Shown in pieces: positions 25,958 through 33,328 of a stretch of 64,000 bases of DNA. Source of the DNA: Pseudomonas sp. JQ170C. GTDB taxonomy: Bacteria > Pseudomonadota > Gammaproteobacteria > Pseudomonadales > Pseudomonadaceae. The notes below the pieces were generated by a model that saw only the letters and a list, made by a program, of their open reading frames with translations, was not told the DNA's origin and did no database searches. Location: assembly GCF_035581345.1 (NCBI RefSeq), contig NZ_CP141608.1:4866501-4930500 (forward strand), written 5' to 3'. The position numbers and the translations under genes are program-made. The stretch's first letter is position 1, and every line of letters begins with the position of its first letter.

Positions 25958-26854
25958 ATGGCTGACCTCTCAATGAAACGCCTGCCTCCCCTGCCCGCCC
26001 TGCACACGTTTCTGGTCACCGCCCAGTGCTGCAATTTCACGCGCGCAGCGCAATTGCTGCACATCACCCAGGGCGCCGTCAGCCGACAGATCGCCGGGCT
26101 CGAAGAGCATCTGGGCTATGCCCTGTTCCTGCGCCAGGCCCGCGGCCTGAGCCTGACCCGTGAAGGCCAGGACTGGCTGCCACGGGTCCAGCAGGTGTTC
26201 GCACTGATCGAGGAAGGGGTGCAGCAAGTCGGCGAACGCAGCGCCACCCTGCAACTCAAGGCGCCGACGTGTGTCATGCGCTGGCTGTTGCCACGGCTGA
26301 TGGAGTGGCAGGCATTGCGCCCGGATGTGCCGGTGGAGCTGACCACCACGGTGCAGCACGGTGTGGACTTTCGCCGGGAAGTCTTCGATGCGGCCGTGGT
26401 GTATGGAGCGGCGCCCAACCACGGCTTGCACAAAATGAAGTTGTTCGATGAACAACTGACACCGGTCTGCGCGCCGCAATTGCTTGCGGGCCCGGTGCCG
26501 TTGCAACAATTGGCGGACCTGGAGCAGCACATGCTGCTGCACCCGACCCGCGATCAGCACGACTGGAATGTCTGGCTCGGTGCGGCCGGTGCCCACCTGC
26601 CTGGACATGGCAAGAACCAGCACTTCGAGACCCTGGACATGGCGATGTCCATGGCCTCGCAGGGGACCGGGGTGGCGATCGGCGATTGGTCGCTGATCGG
26701 TGATGACCTGCGCTGCGGGCGGCTGGTAACCCCCTTCCCGCTCAAGGTCAACACCGGCCAGGCCTATTACCTGGTGCGCCCGCAAGGCGCGGCGTCGCCG
26801 GCCTTGCAGGAACTGCTCGACTGGCTATGTGACCGCGCCCGCACCGTCCTGTAG
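25958..26854 (+). CDS. LysR-family regulator, GcvA-like, divergent from the decarboxylase operon
   Basis: This 298-residue regulator has the GcvA-type N-terminus LPPLPALHTFLVTAQCCNFTRAA with the winged helix-turn-helix at about 22-65 (ITQGAVSRQIAGLEEHLG) and a substrate-binding domain from about 95. An alternative start is 25973, and neither has a strong ribosome site. The 100-bp gap to the divergent decarboxylase/dehydrogenase operon is the usual place for its operator. The TAG stop comes from a REP element. It probably activates the operon in response to the pathway substrate. Confidence 0.85.
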   Translation: MADLSMKRLPPLPALHTFLVTAQCCNFTRAAQLLHITQGAVSRQIAGLEEHLGYALFLRQARGLSLTREGQDWLPRVQQVFALIEEGVQQVGERSATLQLKAPTCVMRWLLPRLMEWQALRPDVPVELTTTVQHGVDFRREVFDAAVVYGAAPNHGLHKMKLFDEQLTPVCAPQLLAGPVPLQQLADLEQHMLLHPTRDQHDWNVWLGAAGAHLPGHGKNQHFETLDMAMSMASQGTGVAIGDWSLIGDDLRCGRLVTPFPLKVNTGQAYYLVRPQGAASPALQELLDWLCDRARTVL

Positions 26855-26873
26855 GAGCGGGCTCGCCCCGCGA
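26851..26873 (+). repeat. Single REP half-element
   Basis: GTAGGAGCGGGCTCGCCCCG differs from the common form by one base (TTG to TCG). The LysR gene's stop codon TAG lies in its second to fourth bases. Confidence 0.88.
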
Positions 26874-26887
26874 AAGCAATCACCCCG

Positions 26888-27505
26888 TCACACAGCTCCA
26901 ACGGTGAAGCGCTGACGCGAATGAGCAGGCTTTTCCACTTCATCGAGCATGGCGATGGCGTAGTCGGCGAAGCTGATCCAGCTCTTGCCATCGTCACCAA
27001 TGAGCAAGTGGTCCTTGCCGATGTTGTAGCGGCCGGTGCGCGGCCCTTCGACGAACTCGGCCGAGGGTGACAGGAAGGTCCAGTCCAGCTCCTTTTCCTG
27101 GCGCAGGGTGTCGAGGTAATGACCGCCGGCGGTGGCTTCGGCCTTATAGGCTTCCGGGAAGTCCGGGCTGTCGATGACCTTGTGCCCCGACGGCAGCAGC
27201 AAACTGCCTGCCCCGCCAACCACCAACAGGCGCTTGACCCCGGCCTTCTTCACCGGCTCGATGATCGCCTGGGGCTTGATGCTGGAAAAATGCGCCGCGC
27301 TGAGCACCACGTCATGCCCAGCCAACGCCTGCTCCAGCGCCGCGGCATCGCTGACATCCAATGCCACGGTCTTCACACCTTCCCGGCCCTGCAGCTTCGA
27401 CGGATCACGGGCGATGGCGGTGACGCGATGACCACGACGCAGCGCTTCTTCCAGCAATTGGCTGCCTGCACGTCCGGTCGCCCCAATGATTGCAATGTTG
27501 CTCAT
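26888..27505 (-). CDS. NAD(P)-binding oxidoreductase, atypical SDR (NmrA/YwnB-like)
   Basis: The 205-residue protein opens with the Rossmann motif NIAIIGATGRAGSQL, then RRGHRVTAIARDPSKL, and continues as an atypical short-chain dehydrogenase (VVGGAGSLLLPSG, DWTFLSPSAEF). Length and motifs match small NAD(P)H-binding proteins that bind the cofactor but often lack the YxxxK catalytic pair. GGAGGTG sits 4-5 nt before the ATG. It lies just upstream of the metallo-hydrolase gene on the same strand... reading downstream toward the LysR stop, so the two may be cotranscribed from the promoter near 28480. Confidence 0.83.
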   Translation of the reverse strand: MSNIAIIGATGRAGSQLLEEALRRGHRVTAIARDPSKLQGREGVKTVALDVSDAAALEQALAGHDVVLSAAHFSSIKPQAIIEPVKKAGVKRLLVVGGAGSLLLPSGHKVIDSPDFPEAYKAEATAGGHYLDTLRQEKELDWTFLSPSAEFVEGPRTGRYNIGKDHLLIGDDGKSWISFADYAIAMLDEVEKPAHSRQRFTVGAV

Positions 27506-27535
27506 GAAACACCTCCAGTCAGGATTGAATGTTGC

Positions 27536-28420
27536 CTACCACTTCATCTCGCCCTTGGCGACCTTGGCGCCGAGCTCAAGCGAGCTCACCTCACCAAGGT
27601 CCGGGTAACGTTTTTTCATCGCCGCAATCAGCTCGGCGGCATTGCCGGCCTTGGCGGTTTCCTGGTCGAACGCGCGGATGTAGCCAGCGGTAAAGTGAAC
27701 CGCTTCAAGCGACGTGCCGGGCTGTCCCAGGTAATGCCCTGGCACCACGACCTGCGGCTTGAGCTGCTCGATGCGCGCAAGGGTCGCCAGCCAGTCCTTG
27801 TGCGACTGCGCCGTCTGGGTGTCGGCCATCCACACATGAAGGTTTTGCGCGACCACCACACCGCCGACGACCGCCTTGATCGAGGGGATCCAGACGAAGC
27901 TGCGATCCGGCTGCGGACCATCGAGGCCGATCACTTGCAAAGGCTGCCCTTCAAGCACCAGTTGATTGCCTTCCAGGATGCCCGGCACCACCAGCCTGTC
28001 CGGTTTGTCGGCGCCCATCTGCGGGCCCCAGTAGGCCAGCTTGCCGTCCATGGTCTGTTTGATGTGCGCCACCGTTGCCGCCGAGGCCACGACCCTGGCG
28101 TGAGGATAGGCGTCGGTCAGGGTCTGCAAGCCGAAGTAATAGTCCGGATCGCCATGGCTGATATAGATGGTGGTCAACTGCTTGCCGCTGGCCCGCAGCC
28201 GGGCCAGGACCTGTTCCGCCTGGCCTTTGCCGAACTGGGCATCGACCAGAATGGCGTCATGCTTGCCACTGACGATGACCGAGCTGACCGGGAACAAGGC
28301 ATCCGTCCCCGGATTGAAGACATCCAGCTGCAGCGGCTGCTCGGCAGCATTTACCTGGGCCAGCGCCCCCAGGGTGGCGAAAGCCAGCAGCAAGCGGCGA
28401 AAGGAGAATGAACGACGCAT
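27536..28420 (-). CDS. Exported metallo-beta-lactamase-fold protein with altered metal motif
   Basis: The 294-residue protein has a signal peptide (1-25, ending VNA) and an MBL-fold body: PVSSVIVSGKHDAILVDAQFG, then ISHGDPDYYFG in place of the usual HxHxDH, followed by VVPGHYLGQPG. Two of the four histidines of the main metal motif are thus replaced by Asp and Tyr, so metal binding may be altered or partial. AGGAA precedes the ATG at 28420. The longer reading from 28525 would overlap the divergent LysR start. It may form an operon with the oxidoreductase gene that follows 30 bp downstream. Substrate is unknown. Confidence 0.8.
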   Translation of the reverse strand: MRRSFSFRRLLLAFATLGALAQVNAAEQPLQLDVFNPGTDALFPVSSVIVSGKHDAILVDAQFGKGQAEQVLARLRASGKQLTTIYISHGDPDYYFGLQTLTDAYPHARVVASAATVAHIKQTMDGKLAYWGPQMGADKPDRLVVPGILEGNQLVLEGQPLQVIGLDGPQPDRSFVWIPSIKAVVGGVVVAQNLHVWMADTQTAQSHKDWLATLARIEQLKPQVVVPGHYLGQPGTSLEAVHFTAGYIRAFDQETAKAGNAAELIAAMKKRYPDLGEVSSLELGAKVAKGEMKW

Positions 28421-28523
28421 CAAGCAATTCCTGTGGGTGAGCAATGAGCAACAGCTTAGTTGCACGAACCGATACAAAAAATGCGAAGATCGGACATAGT
28501 TTGTTTCTTGAATCGGGCAAATC

Positions 28524-29432
28524 ATGGATCGTCTGACCGCTATGCGGGTGTTCGTCAGCGTGGTCGACCTGGGCAGCCAGTCGGCGGCGGCTGAGCATCT
28601 GGACCTTTCACGGCCGGTGGTTTCACGCTACCTGGCAGCGCTTGAGGACTGGGTCGGGGCCCGCCTGATGCAACGCACCACACGTCGCCTGAGCCTGACC
28701 GCCGCCGGCCAGGAAACCTTGCCGCGCTGTCGGCAGATGCTGGAGCTGGCGGGCGATCTGCAAGCGGTGGTGAGTGCACCAAACGATACGCCACGGGGCG
28801 AGTTGCGTATCAGTGTCAGCACCTCGTTTGGCCAGGCGCAGTTGATGGATGCGCTGGCCGACTACGTCAAACGCTATCCCGGGGTGAAAATTGACCTGCA
28901 GATGCTCGATCGCACGGTCAACCTGGTGGACGAGCGCATCGACTTGGCCATCCGTACCAGCAACGAACTTGACCCCAACCTGATCGCCCGCCGCCTGAGC
29001 GTCTGCCGCTCGGTGATCTGCGCCTCCCCTGCCTACCTGCGCGAACACCCGGCCCCTGAGCAGGTCCAGGACCTGGTCCGGCACAATTGCCTGACCCACT
29101 CCTACTTCGGCCGCAGCCTCTGGCAATTCGACGTGGAAGGCGACGTGGTGTCGGTGCCGGTGCAGGGCAACATCAGCGCCAACGAGGCCATGACCCTGCA
29201 ACGTGCGGCGCTGGCCGGCGCCGGTATTGCCATGCTGCCGACCTATCAGACCGCCGCCGCCCTGCGCAGTGGCGAACTGGTTCGCCTGCTGCCTCAGGCC
29301 CGCCCGCAGGACCTGAACCTGACCGCCGTCTACACCTCGCGCAAGCACATGCCGGCCACCTTGCGCAGCATGCTCGACTTTCTCGCCGAGCGTTTTACCG
29401 CCGAGCCGGAATGGGACCGCGATCTGCTCTAG
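28524..29432 (+). CDS. LysR-family regulator, divergent from the MBL-fold gene
   Basis: The 302-residue protein has a typical LysR N-terminus (MDRLTAMRVFVSVVDLGSQSAAA; recognition helix LSRPVVSRYLAALEDWVG) and a type-2 periplasmic-binding-like effector domain from about 90. Subgroup features (TPRGELRISVS, ANEAMTLQRAALAGAGIAMLP) match the CrgA/YhjC-like cluster, whose members often regulate adjacent oxidoreductases. It diverges from the MBL-fold/oxidoreductase pair across a 103-bp AT-richer gap, so it likely controls them. Confidence 0.87.
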   Translation: MDRLTAMRVFVSVVDLGSQSAAAEHLDLSRPVVSRYLAALEDWVGARLMQRTTRRLSLTAAGQETLPRCRQMLELAGDLQAVVSAPNDTPRGELRISVSTSFGQAQLMDALADYVKRYPGVKIDLQMLDRTVNLVDERIDLAIRTSNELDPNLIARRLSVCRSVICASPAYLREHPAPEQVQDLVRHNCLTHSYFGRSLWQFDVEGDVVSVPVQGNISANEAMTLQRAALAGAGIAMLPTYQTAAALRSGELVRLLPQARPQDLNLTAVYTSRKHMPATLRSMLDFLAERFTAEPEWDRDLL

Positions 29433-29503
29433 CCCGGGCACTCCTGGAAAAGCTGACCTATGCTTTCAATAGCACCTGTGTGCCGTTGAAAGAGGTGAGC
29501 ATC

Positions 29504-29677
29504 ATGGGCCTCAAATCCAGAAAGTGCGCCGTTGTCTTTGCCATCGTCTCGGTGGTCGGGCTCTACGCCGCAGCCGCCTATCGCGTCGAAATGGCTCGAC
29601 ATCAGCCGTATTCGGCAGCCAGTTGCAGCCTTGCCCATTGCGTGCCGCACACCGCAACCCTGAGCGCCCTGAGGTAA
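29504..29677 (+). CDS. Small membrane-anchored or exported protein (57 aa)
   Basis: This short ORF starts at ATG 29504 with AGAGGTGA 5-6 nt upstream. It encodes a basic N-terminus (MGLKSRK), one hydrophobic helix (CAVVFAIVSVVGLYAAAAY, about 8-26), and a 30-residue tail with two cysteines four apart (SCSLAHC). No family is recognised. Good ribosome site, helix and codon bias support translation. It may be a small inner-membrane protein with its tail in the periplasm. Confidence 0.5.
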   Translation: MGLKSRKCAVVFAIVSVVGLYAAAAYRVEMARHQPYSAASCSLAHCVPHTATLSALR

Positions 29678-29727
29678 TTCCGGGGCAGACGCTTAGCAAG
29701 CTATCGAGTAGACTGGCCAGCACTCAC

Positions 29728-29750
29728 TTCCGCAGCACAAGCCTGCGGAA
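29728..29750. other. Stem-loop upstream of the EmrB-type exporter gene
   Basis: TTCCGCAG and CTGCGGAA form a perfect 8-bp stem with a 7-nt loop, ending 25 bp before the GTG start of the exporter gene. No T-tract follows. It could be an operator or a leader hairpin. Confidence 0.4.
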
Positions 29751-29774
29751 CAACCCTGCCTTCCGAGCTGGCCT

Positions 29775-31232
29775 GTGACGCAACTCAATACCCCGCAACC
29801 CGTGCTGCGCAGCGTGCTTGTCGCCCTGATGCTGGCGATTTTCCTTGGCGCGCTGGACCAGACCATTGTTGCCGTGTCGATGCCGGCGATCTCCGCGCAA
29901 TTCAATGATGTCGGCCTGCTGGCCTGGGTGATTTCGGGCTACATGGTCGCCATGACCGTGGCCGTGCCGATCTACGGCAAGCTCGGTGACCTGTACGGCA
30001 GGCGGCGGATGATCCTCACCGGCACCGCGCTGTTTACCCTGGCGTCACTGTTCTGCGCGCTGGCGCAGAACATGGAGCAACTGGTGTTGGCGCGTGTGCT
30101 GCAAGGGATTGGCGCCGGCGGTATGGTCTCGGTCAGCCAGGCGATCATCGGCGACTTCGTGCCGCCACGGGAACGCGGCCGCTACCAGGGTTATTTCAGC
30201 AGCATGTATGCGTTGGCCAGTGTCACGGGACCGGTATTGGGCGGGTATCTGACCGAGTACCTGTCCTGGCGCTGGGTGTTCTGGCTGAACCTGCCGCTGG
30301 GGCTGACGGCCTGGTGGGTCACCCGCCGTGCGCTGCGAACCCTGGTGGTGCCGCAAGGTCGGGCGCGGGTCGACTACGCGGGCGCCGCACTGCTGATTTT
30401 CGGTTTGAGCAGCTTGCTGCTGGGCATCACCCTGATCGGTCAGGGGCACCCCTGGCACGCTTTTGAAGTTGCCAGCCTGCTGCTCTGCGCGCTGGTCGGG
30501 TTGTGGGTATTCGTAGTTCACGAACGCCGTGCGCCCGAGCCCTTGCTGCCACTGAAGCTGTTCTCGAACCCCGTCGCCACCCTGTGCTGGTGCACCATTT
30601 TCTTCACCAGTTTCCAGGCCATCTCCCTGACCATGCTGATGCCGCTGCGCTACCAGAGCATTACCGGCGCAGGCGCCGACAGCGCGGCCCTGCACCTGCT
30701 GCCGCTGGCTATCGGCTTGCCGATCGGGGCTTATTGCGGGGGGCGGCTCACCAGTTTCACCGGTCGCTTCAAACCCCAGATACTGGGCGGTGCATTGCTG
30801 ATGCCGTTCGCCATCGTCGGCATGGCGTTCACGCCTCCCCAGGCTGCCTGGCTCAGTGGCCTGTTCATGATCCTGACCGGGATTGCCTCGGGCTTGCAGT
30901 TCCCCACCTCGCTGGTGGCGACCCAGAGCGCGGTGGAGCCGCGGGATATCGGCGTGGCCACCAGCACCACCAATCTGTTCCGCTCACTGGGCGGCGCCAT
31001 GGGCGTAGCATGCATGTCGGCACTGTTGCTGACGATGTTGCAGGACGGGGGCCTGAGCCTGGCGGGAGATGCGCTGCTCGGCAGCCTCAAGGCGGGCGAG
31101 CCGAGCCTGCAGATTCAGGAAGAGCTGACGATGACGTTCCGCAATCTGTTGCTCGGCAGCGCGATGGTCTCACTGCTCGGGCTGACAGCGGCATTGGCAT
31201 TACCGGATAGGCAATTGCGCGGACGGCAGTAG
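29775..31232 (+). CDS. EmrB/QacA-family (DHA2) multidrug exporter
   Basis: The 485-residue protein is predicted to have 14 helices and to export toxic compounds by proton exchange. Family signatures are visible: LDQTIVAVSMPAIS in helix 1 (motif D1), GKLGDLYGRRRMI (motif A), and GPVLGGYLTEYLSWRWVFWLNLP (motif C) around 155-177. Translation starts at GTG 29775, and no ATG fits. It lies next to, and converges with, ttgR. Nothing in the sequence shows TtgR control. Confidence 0.88.
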   Translation: MTQLNTPQPVLRSVLVALMLAIFLGALDQTIVAVSMPAISAQFNDVGLLAWVISGYMVAMTVAVPIYGKLGDLYGRRRMILTGTALFTLASLFCALAQNMEQLVLARVLQGIGAGGMVSVSQAIIGDFVPPRERGRYQGYFSSMYALASVTGPVLGGYLTEYLSWRWVFWLNLPLGLTAWWVTRRALRTLVVPQGRARVDYAGAALLIFGLSSLLLGITLIGQGHPWHAFEVASLLLCALVGLWVFVVHERRAPEPLLPLKLFSNPVATLCWCTIFFTSFQAISLTMLMPLRYQSITGAGADSAALHLLPLAIGLPIGAYCGGRLTSFTGRFKPQILGGALLMPFAIVGMAFTPPQAAWLSGLFMILTGIASGLQFPTSLVATQSAVEPRDIGVATSTTNLFRSLGGAMGVACMSALLLTMLQDGGLSLAGDALLGSLKAGEPSLQIQEELTMTFRNLLLGSAMVSLLGLTAALALPDRQLRGRQ

Positions 31233-31240
31233 GAATATGA

Positions 31241-31277
31241 GTGAAGGCTGTGGAAACAAATCATCACAAACCTTCAC
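31241..31277. other. Inverted repeat between the convergent exporter and ttgR genes
   Basis: GTGAAGG (31241-31247) and CCTTCAC (31271-31277) are inverted 7-mers with a 23-nt spacer in the 51-bp gap between two convergent stops. It is a weak candidate for a shared transcript end. Confidence 0.3.
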
Positions 31278-31283
31278 AAAGTG

Positions 31284-31916
31284 TCATTTGCGCAAGGTCG
31301 GACTCAAGCGCAGCATATCCAGCCCAGTATCGACCCAGTGCTCCGCTTCACCCAAGAGGTCGAAACTTTCCGGCAACAGCAGCCAGCGGCGAATCAGGCC
31401 ATCGATATAGAAGTAGATCGCCATCGCTGCACGCTCGGGATCTACATCGGCGGGCAATTGCCCGCGCTTCACTGCATTGCCCAGCGACAGCGCGATATGG
31501 GCATGACATTCCACCGTCGAGGTCTGCCGTTGCTGGCGAATCTCGCACATATCGTCGGTGAACTCGCACTTGTGATGCAGAATTTCATTGATTCGCCGGG
31601 TTTTCGGGTCAAGCACCATCTGGTGCATCAACTGGACCAGCAACTTGCGCATGCAGCCAAGCGGATCAAGCTCCTCTTCGCTTTCACTGGCCCGGGCCAG
31701 GGCGTCAAGGGGCTCGTGCAGGCTATCGAGCATGGCTTCGACCAGCTCGGCCTTGTCATTGAAGTGCCAATAGATAGCACCACGGGTAACGCCGGCAAGC
31801 TTGGCGATATCCGCCAACGTGGTTCGCGCTACTCCGCGCTTGTAGAAGGCCTTTTCCGCAGCTTCCAGAATCTGGGCGCGGGTTTCCTGGGCTTCTTCTT
31901 TGGTTCGACGGACCAT
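31284..31916 (-). CDS. ttgR: TetR-family repressor of the ttgABC efflux pump
   Basis: This 210-residue TetR repressor begins [20 protein letters not shown], with the helix-turn-helix [21 protein letters not shown] at about 32-52. It includes [22 protein letters not shown] and ends [13 protein letters not shown], closely matching TtgR of P. putida as I remember it. TtgR binds antibiotics, flavonoids and solvents in its C-terminal pocket and then leaves the ttgR-ttgA operator. The gene diverges from ttgA across that operator. Confidence 0.95.
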   Translation of the reverse strand: MVRRTKEEAQETRAQILEAAEKAFYKRGVARTTLADIAKLAGVTRGAIYWHFNDKAELVEAMLDSLHEPLDALARASESEEELDPLGCMRKLLVQLMHQMVLDPKTRRINEILHHKCEFTDDMCEIRQQRQTSTVECHAHIALSLGNAVKRGQLPADVDPERAAMAIYFYIDGLIRRWLLLPESFDLLGEAEHWVDTGLDMLRLSPTLRK

Positions 31917-32043
31917 GGCAGTACGACCTCATCAAAACCCGGGTGCATGCACGGGCACCTGGGGGCTGAGCCGGATCAACTTTTTACAGGTTGTTACCGG
32001 TTAGATTCTGGGCTTGCGACGACGTGGGGCATCGCCTGCAAGG

Positions 32044-32072
32044 TATTTACAAACAACCATGAATGTAAGTAT
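32044..32072. promoter_or_regulatory. TtgR operator between ttgR and ttgA
   Basis: TATTTACAAACAACCATG followed by AATGTAAGTA is an imperfect inverted repeat (TTTACA...TGTAAG) matching the known TtgR operator. It lies about 100 bp upstream of the ttgA start and 130 bp from ttgR, so one dimer pair can silence both divergent promoters. Confidence 0.88.
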
Positions 32073-32173
32073 ATTCCTTAGCAAGCTATTTATCCACACG
32101 ACAACTTTTTTTCTATTCGCATCCTTTCCATTTATTCTTGAGCGTCTTCAGCTCTTGCGACCCGAGGATCTTC

Positions 32174-33325
32174 ATGCAATTCAAGCCAGCTGTTACCGCT
32201 CTGGTATCCGCCGTCGCCCTGGCAACACTGCTCAGCGGCTGTAAAAAGGAAGAGGCCGCGCCAGTAGCGCAAGTTCCTCAGGTCGGCGTCGTCACCCTGC
32301 AAACCCAAGCCTATACCCTCACCTCCGATCTGCCGGGGCGTACCACTGCCTACCGTATCGCCGAAGTGCGCCCCCAGGTCAACGGCATCATCCTCAAGCG
32401 CCTGTTCAAGGAAGGCACCGAGGTCAAGGAAGGCCAGCAGCTCTACCAGATCGACCCTTCGGTGTACGAAGCGACCCTGGCAAGCGCTCAGGCCAACCTG
32501 CAATCGACCCGTTCGCTGTCCGAGCGCTACAAGCAGCTGGTAGCCGAACAAGCGGTCAGCCGCCAGGAATACGACGACGCACAAGCCAAACGTTTGCAAG
32601 CTGAGGCTGCACTGCGCAGCGCCCAGATCGACCTGCGCTACACCAAGGTCCTGGCGCCGCTGAGTGGCCGTATCGGTCGCTCCGCAGTCACTGAAGGCGC
32701 GCTGGTCAACAACGGCCAGGCCGACGCCATGGCGGTGATCCAGCAGCTTGACCCGATCTACGTCGACGTCACCCAGTCTTCGGCAGAGCTGCTCAAGCTG
32801 CGCCGTGAACTGGAAAGCGGCCAGCTGCAGAAAGTCGGCGACAACGCCGCCAAGGTCACCCTGACCCTGGAAGACGGCAGCACCTATCGCCAGGAAGGCC
32901 GCCTGGAGTTCTCGGAAGTCTCGGTCGACCCGACCACCGGCTCCGTGACCCTGCGCGCCGTGTTCCCGAACCCTGAGCACAACTTGCTGCCCGGCATGTT
33001 CGTCCACGCGCGGCTGAAGGCCGGTGTCAACGCCCAGGCGATCCTCGCCCCGCAACAAGGCGTGACCCGCGACCTCAAGGGCCAGCCAACCGCCCTGATC
33101 GTCAACCAGGAGAACAAGGTCGAGCTGCGCCAACTCAAGGCCACGCGTACCGTCGGTAGCGACTGGCTGATCTCCGAAGGCCTGAACGCCGGTGACCGCG
33201 TGATCACCGAAGGCTTGCAGTTCGTCAAGCCGGGTATCGAGGTCAAGGTCAGCGAAGCCACCAACGTCAAGCCTGCTCAGCCAACCCAGGCCAATGCAAA
33301 GACTGCAGGGGCCAAAGGGGAGTAA
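32174..33325 (+). CDS. ttgA: RND efflux periplasmic adaptor lipoprotein
   Basis: This 383-residue membrane-fusion protein links the TtgB pump to the TtgC channel. The lipobox LLSGC gives lipidated Cys23. The body shows the lipoyl halves (YRIAEVRPQVNGIILKRLF), a helical hairpin (about 100-170; VAEQAVSRQEYDDA), and beta-barrel and membrane-proximal domains (EFSEVSVDPTTGSVTLRA). I start at 32174, which places the signal peptide at the N-terminus. The reading from 32138 adds a non-signal extension. It is the first gene of ttgABC, 3 bp before ttgB. Confidence 0.95.
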   Translation: MQFKPAVTALVSAVALATLLSGCKKEEAAPVAQVPQVGVVTLQTQAYTLTSDLPGRTTAYRIAEVRPQVNGIILKRLFKEGTEVKEGQQLYQIDPSVYEATLASAQANLQSTRSLSERYKQLVAEQAVSRQEYDDAQAKRLQAEAALRSAQIDLRYTKVLAPLSGRIGRSAVTEGALVNNGQADAMAVIQQLDPIYVDVTQSSAELLKLRRELESGQLQKVGDNAAKVTLTLEDGSTYRQEGRLEFSEVSVDPTTGSVTLRAVFPNPEHNLLPGMFVHARLKAGVNAQAILAPQQGVTRDLKGQPTALIVNQENKVELRQLKATRTVGSDWLISEGLNAGDRVITEGLQFVKPGIEVKVSEATNVKPAQPTQANAKTAGAKGE

Positions 33326-33328
33326 ACC

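Noticed and set aside
32014..32244. Possible small gene upstream of ttgA
   Set aside because: It runs through the TtgR operator and into ttgA in another frame, with no ribosome site. The region is regulatory.
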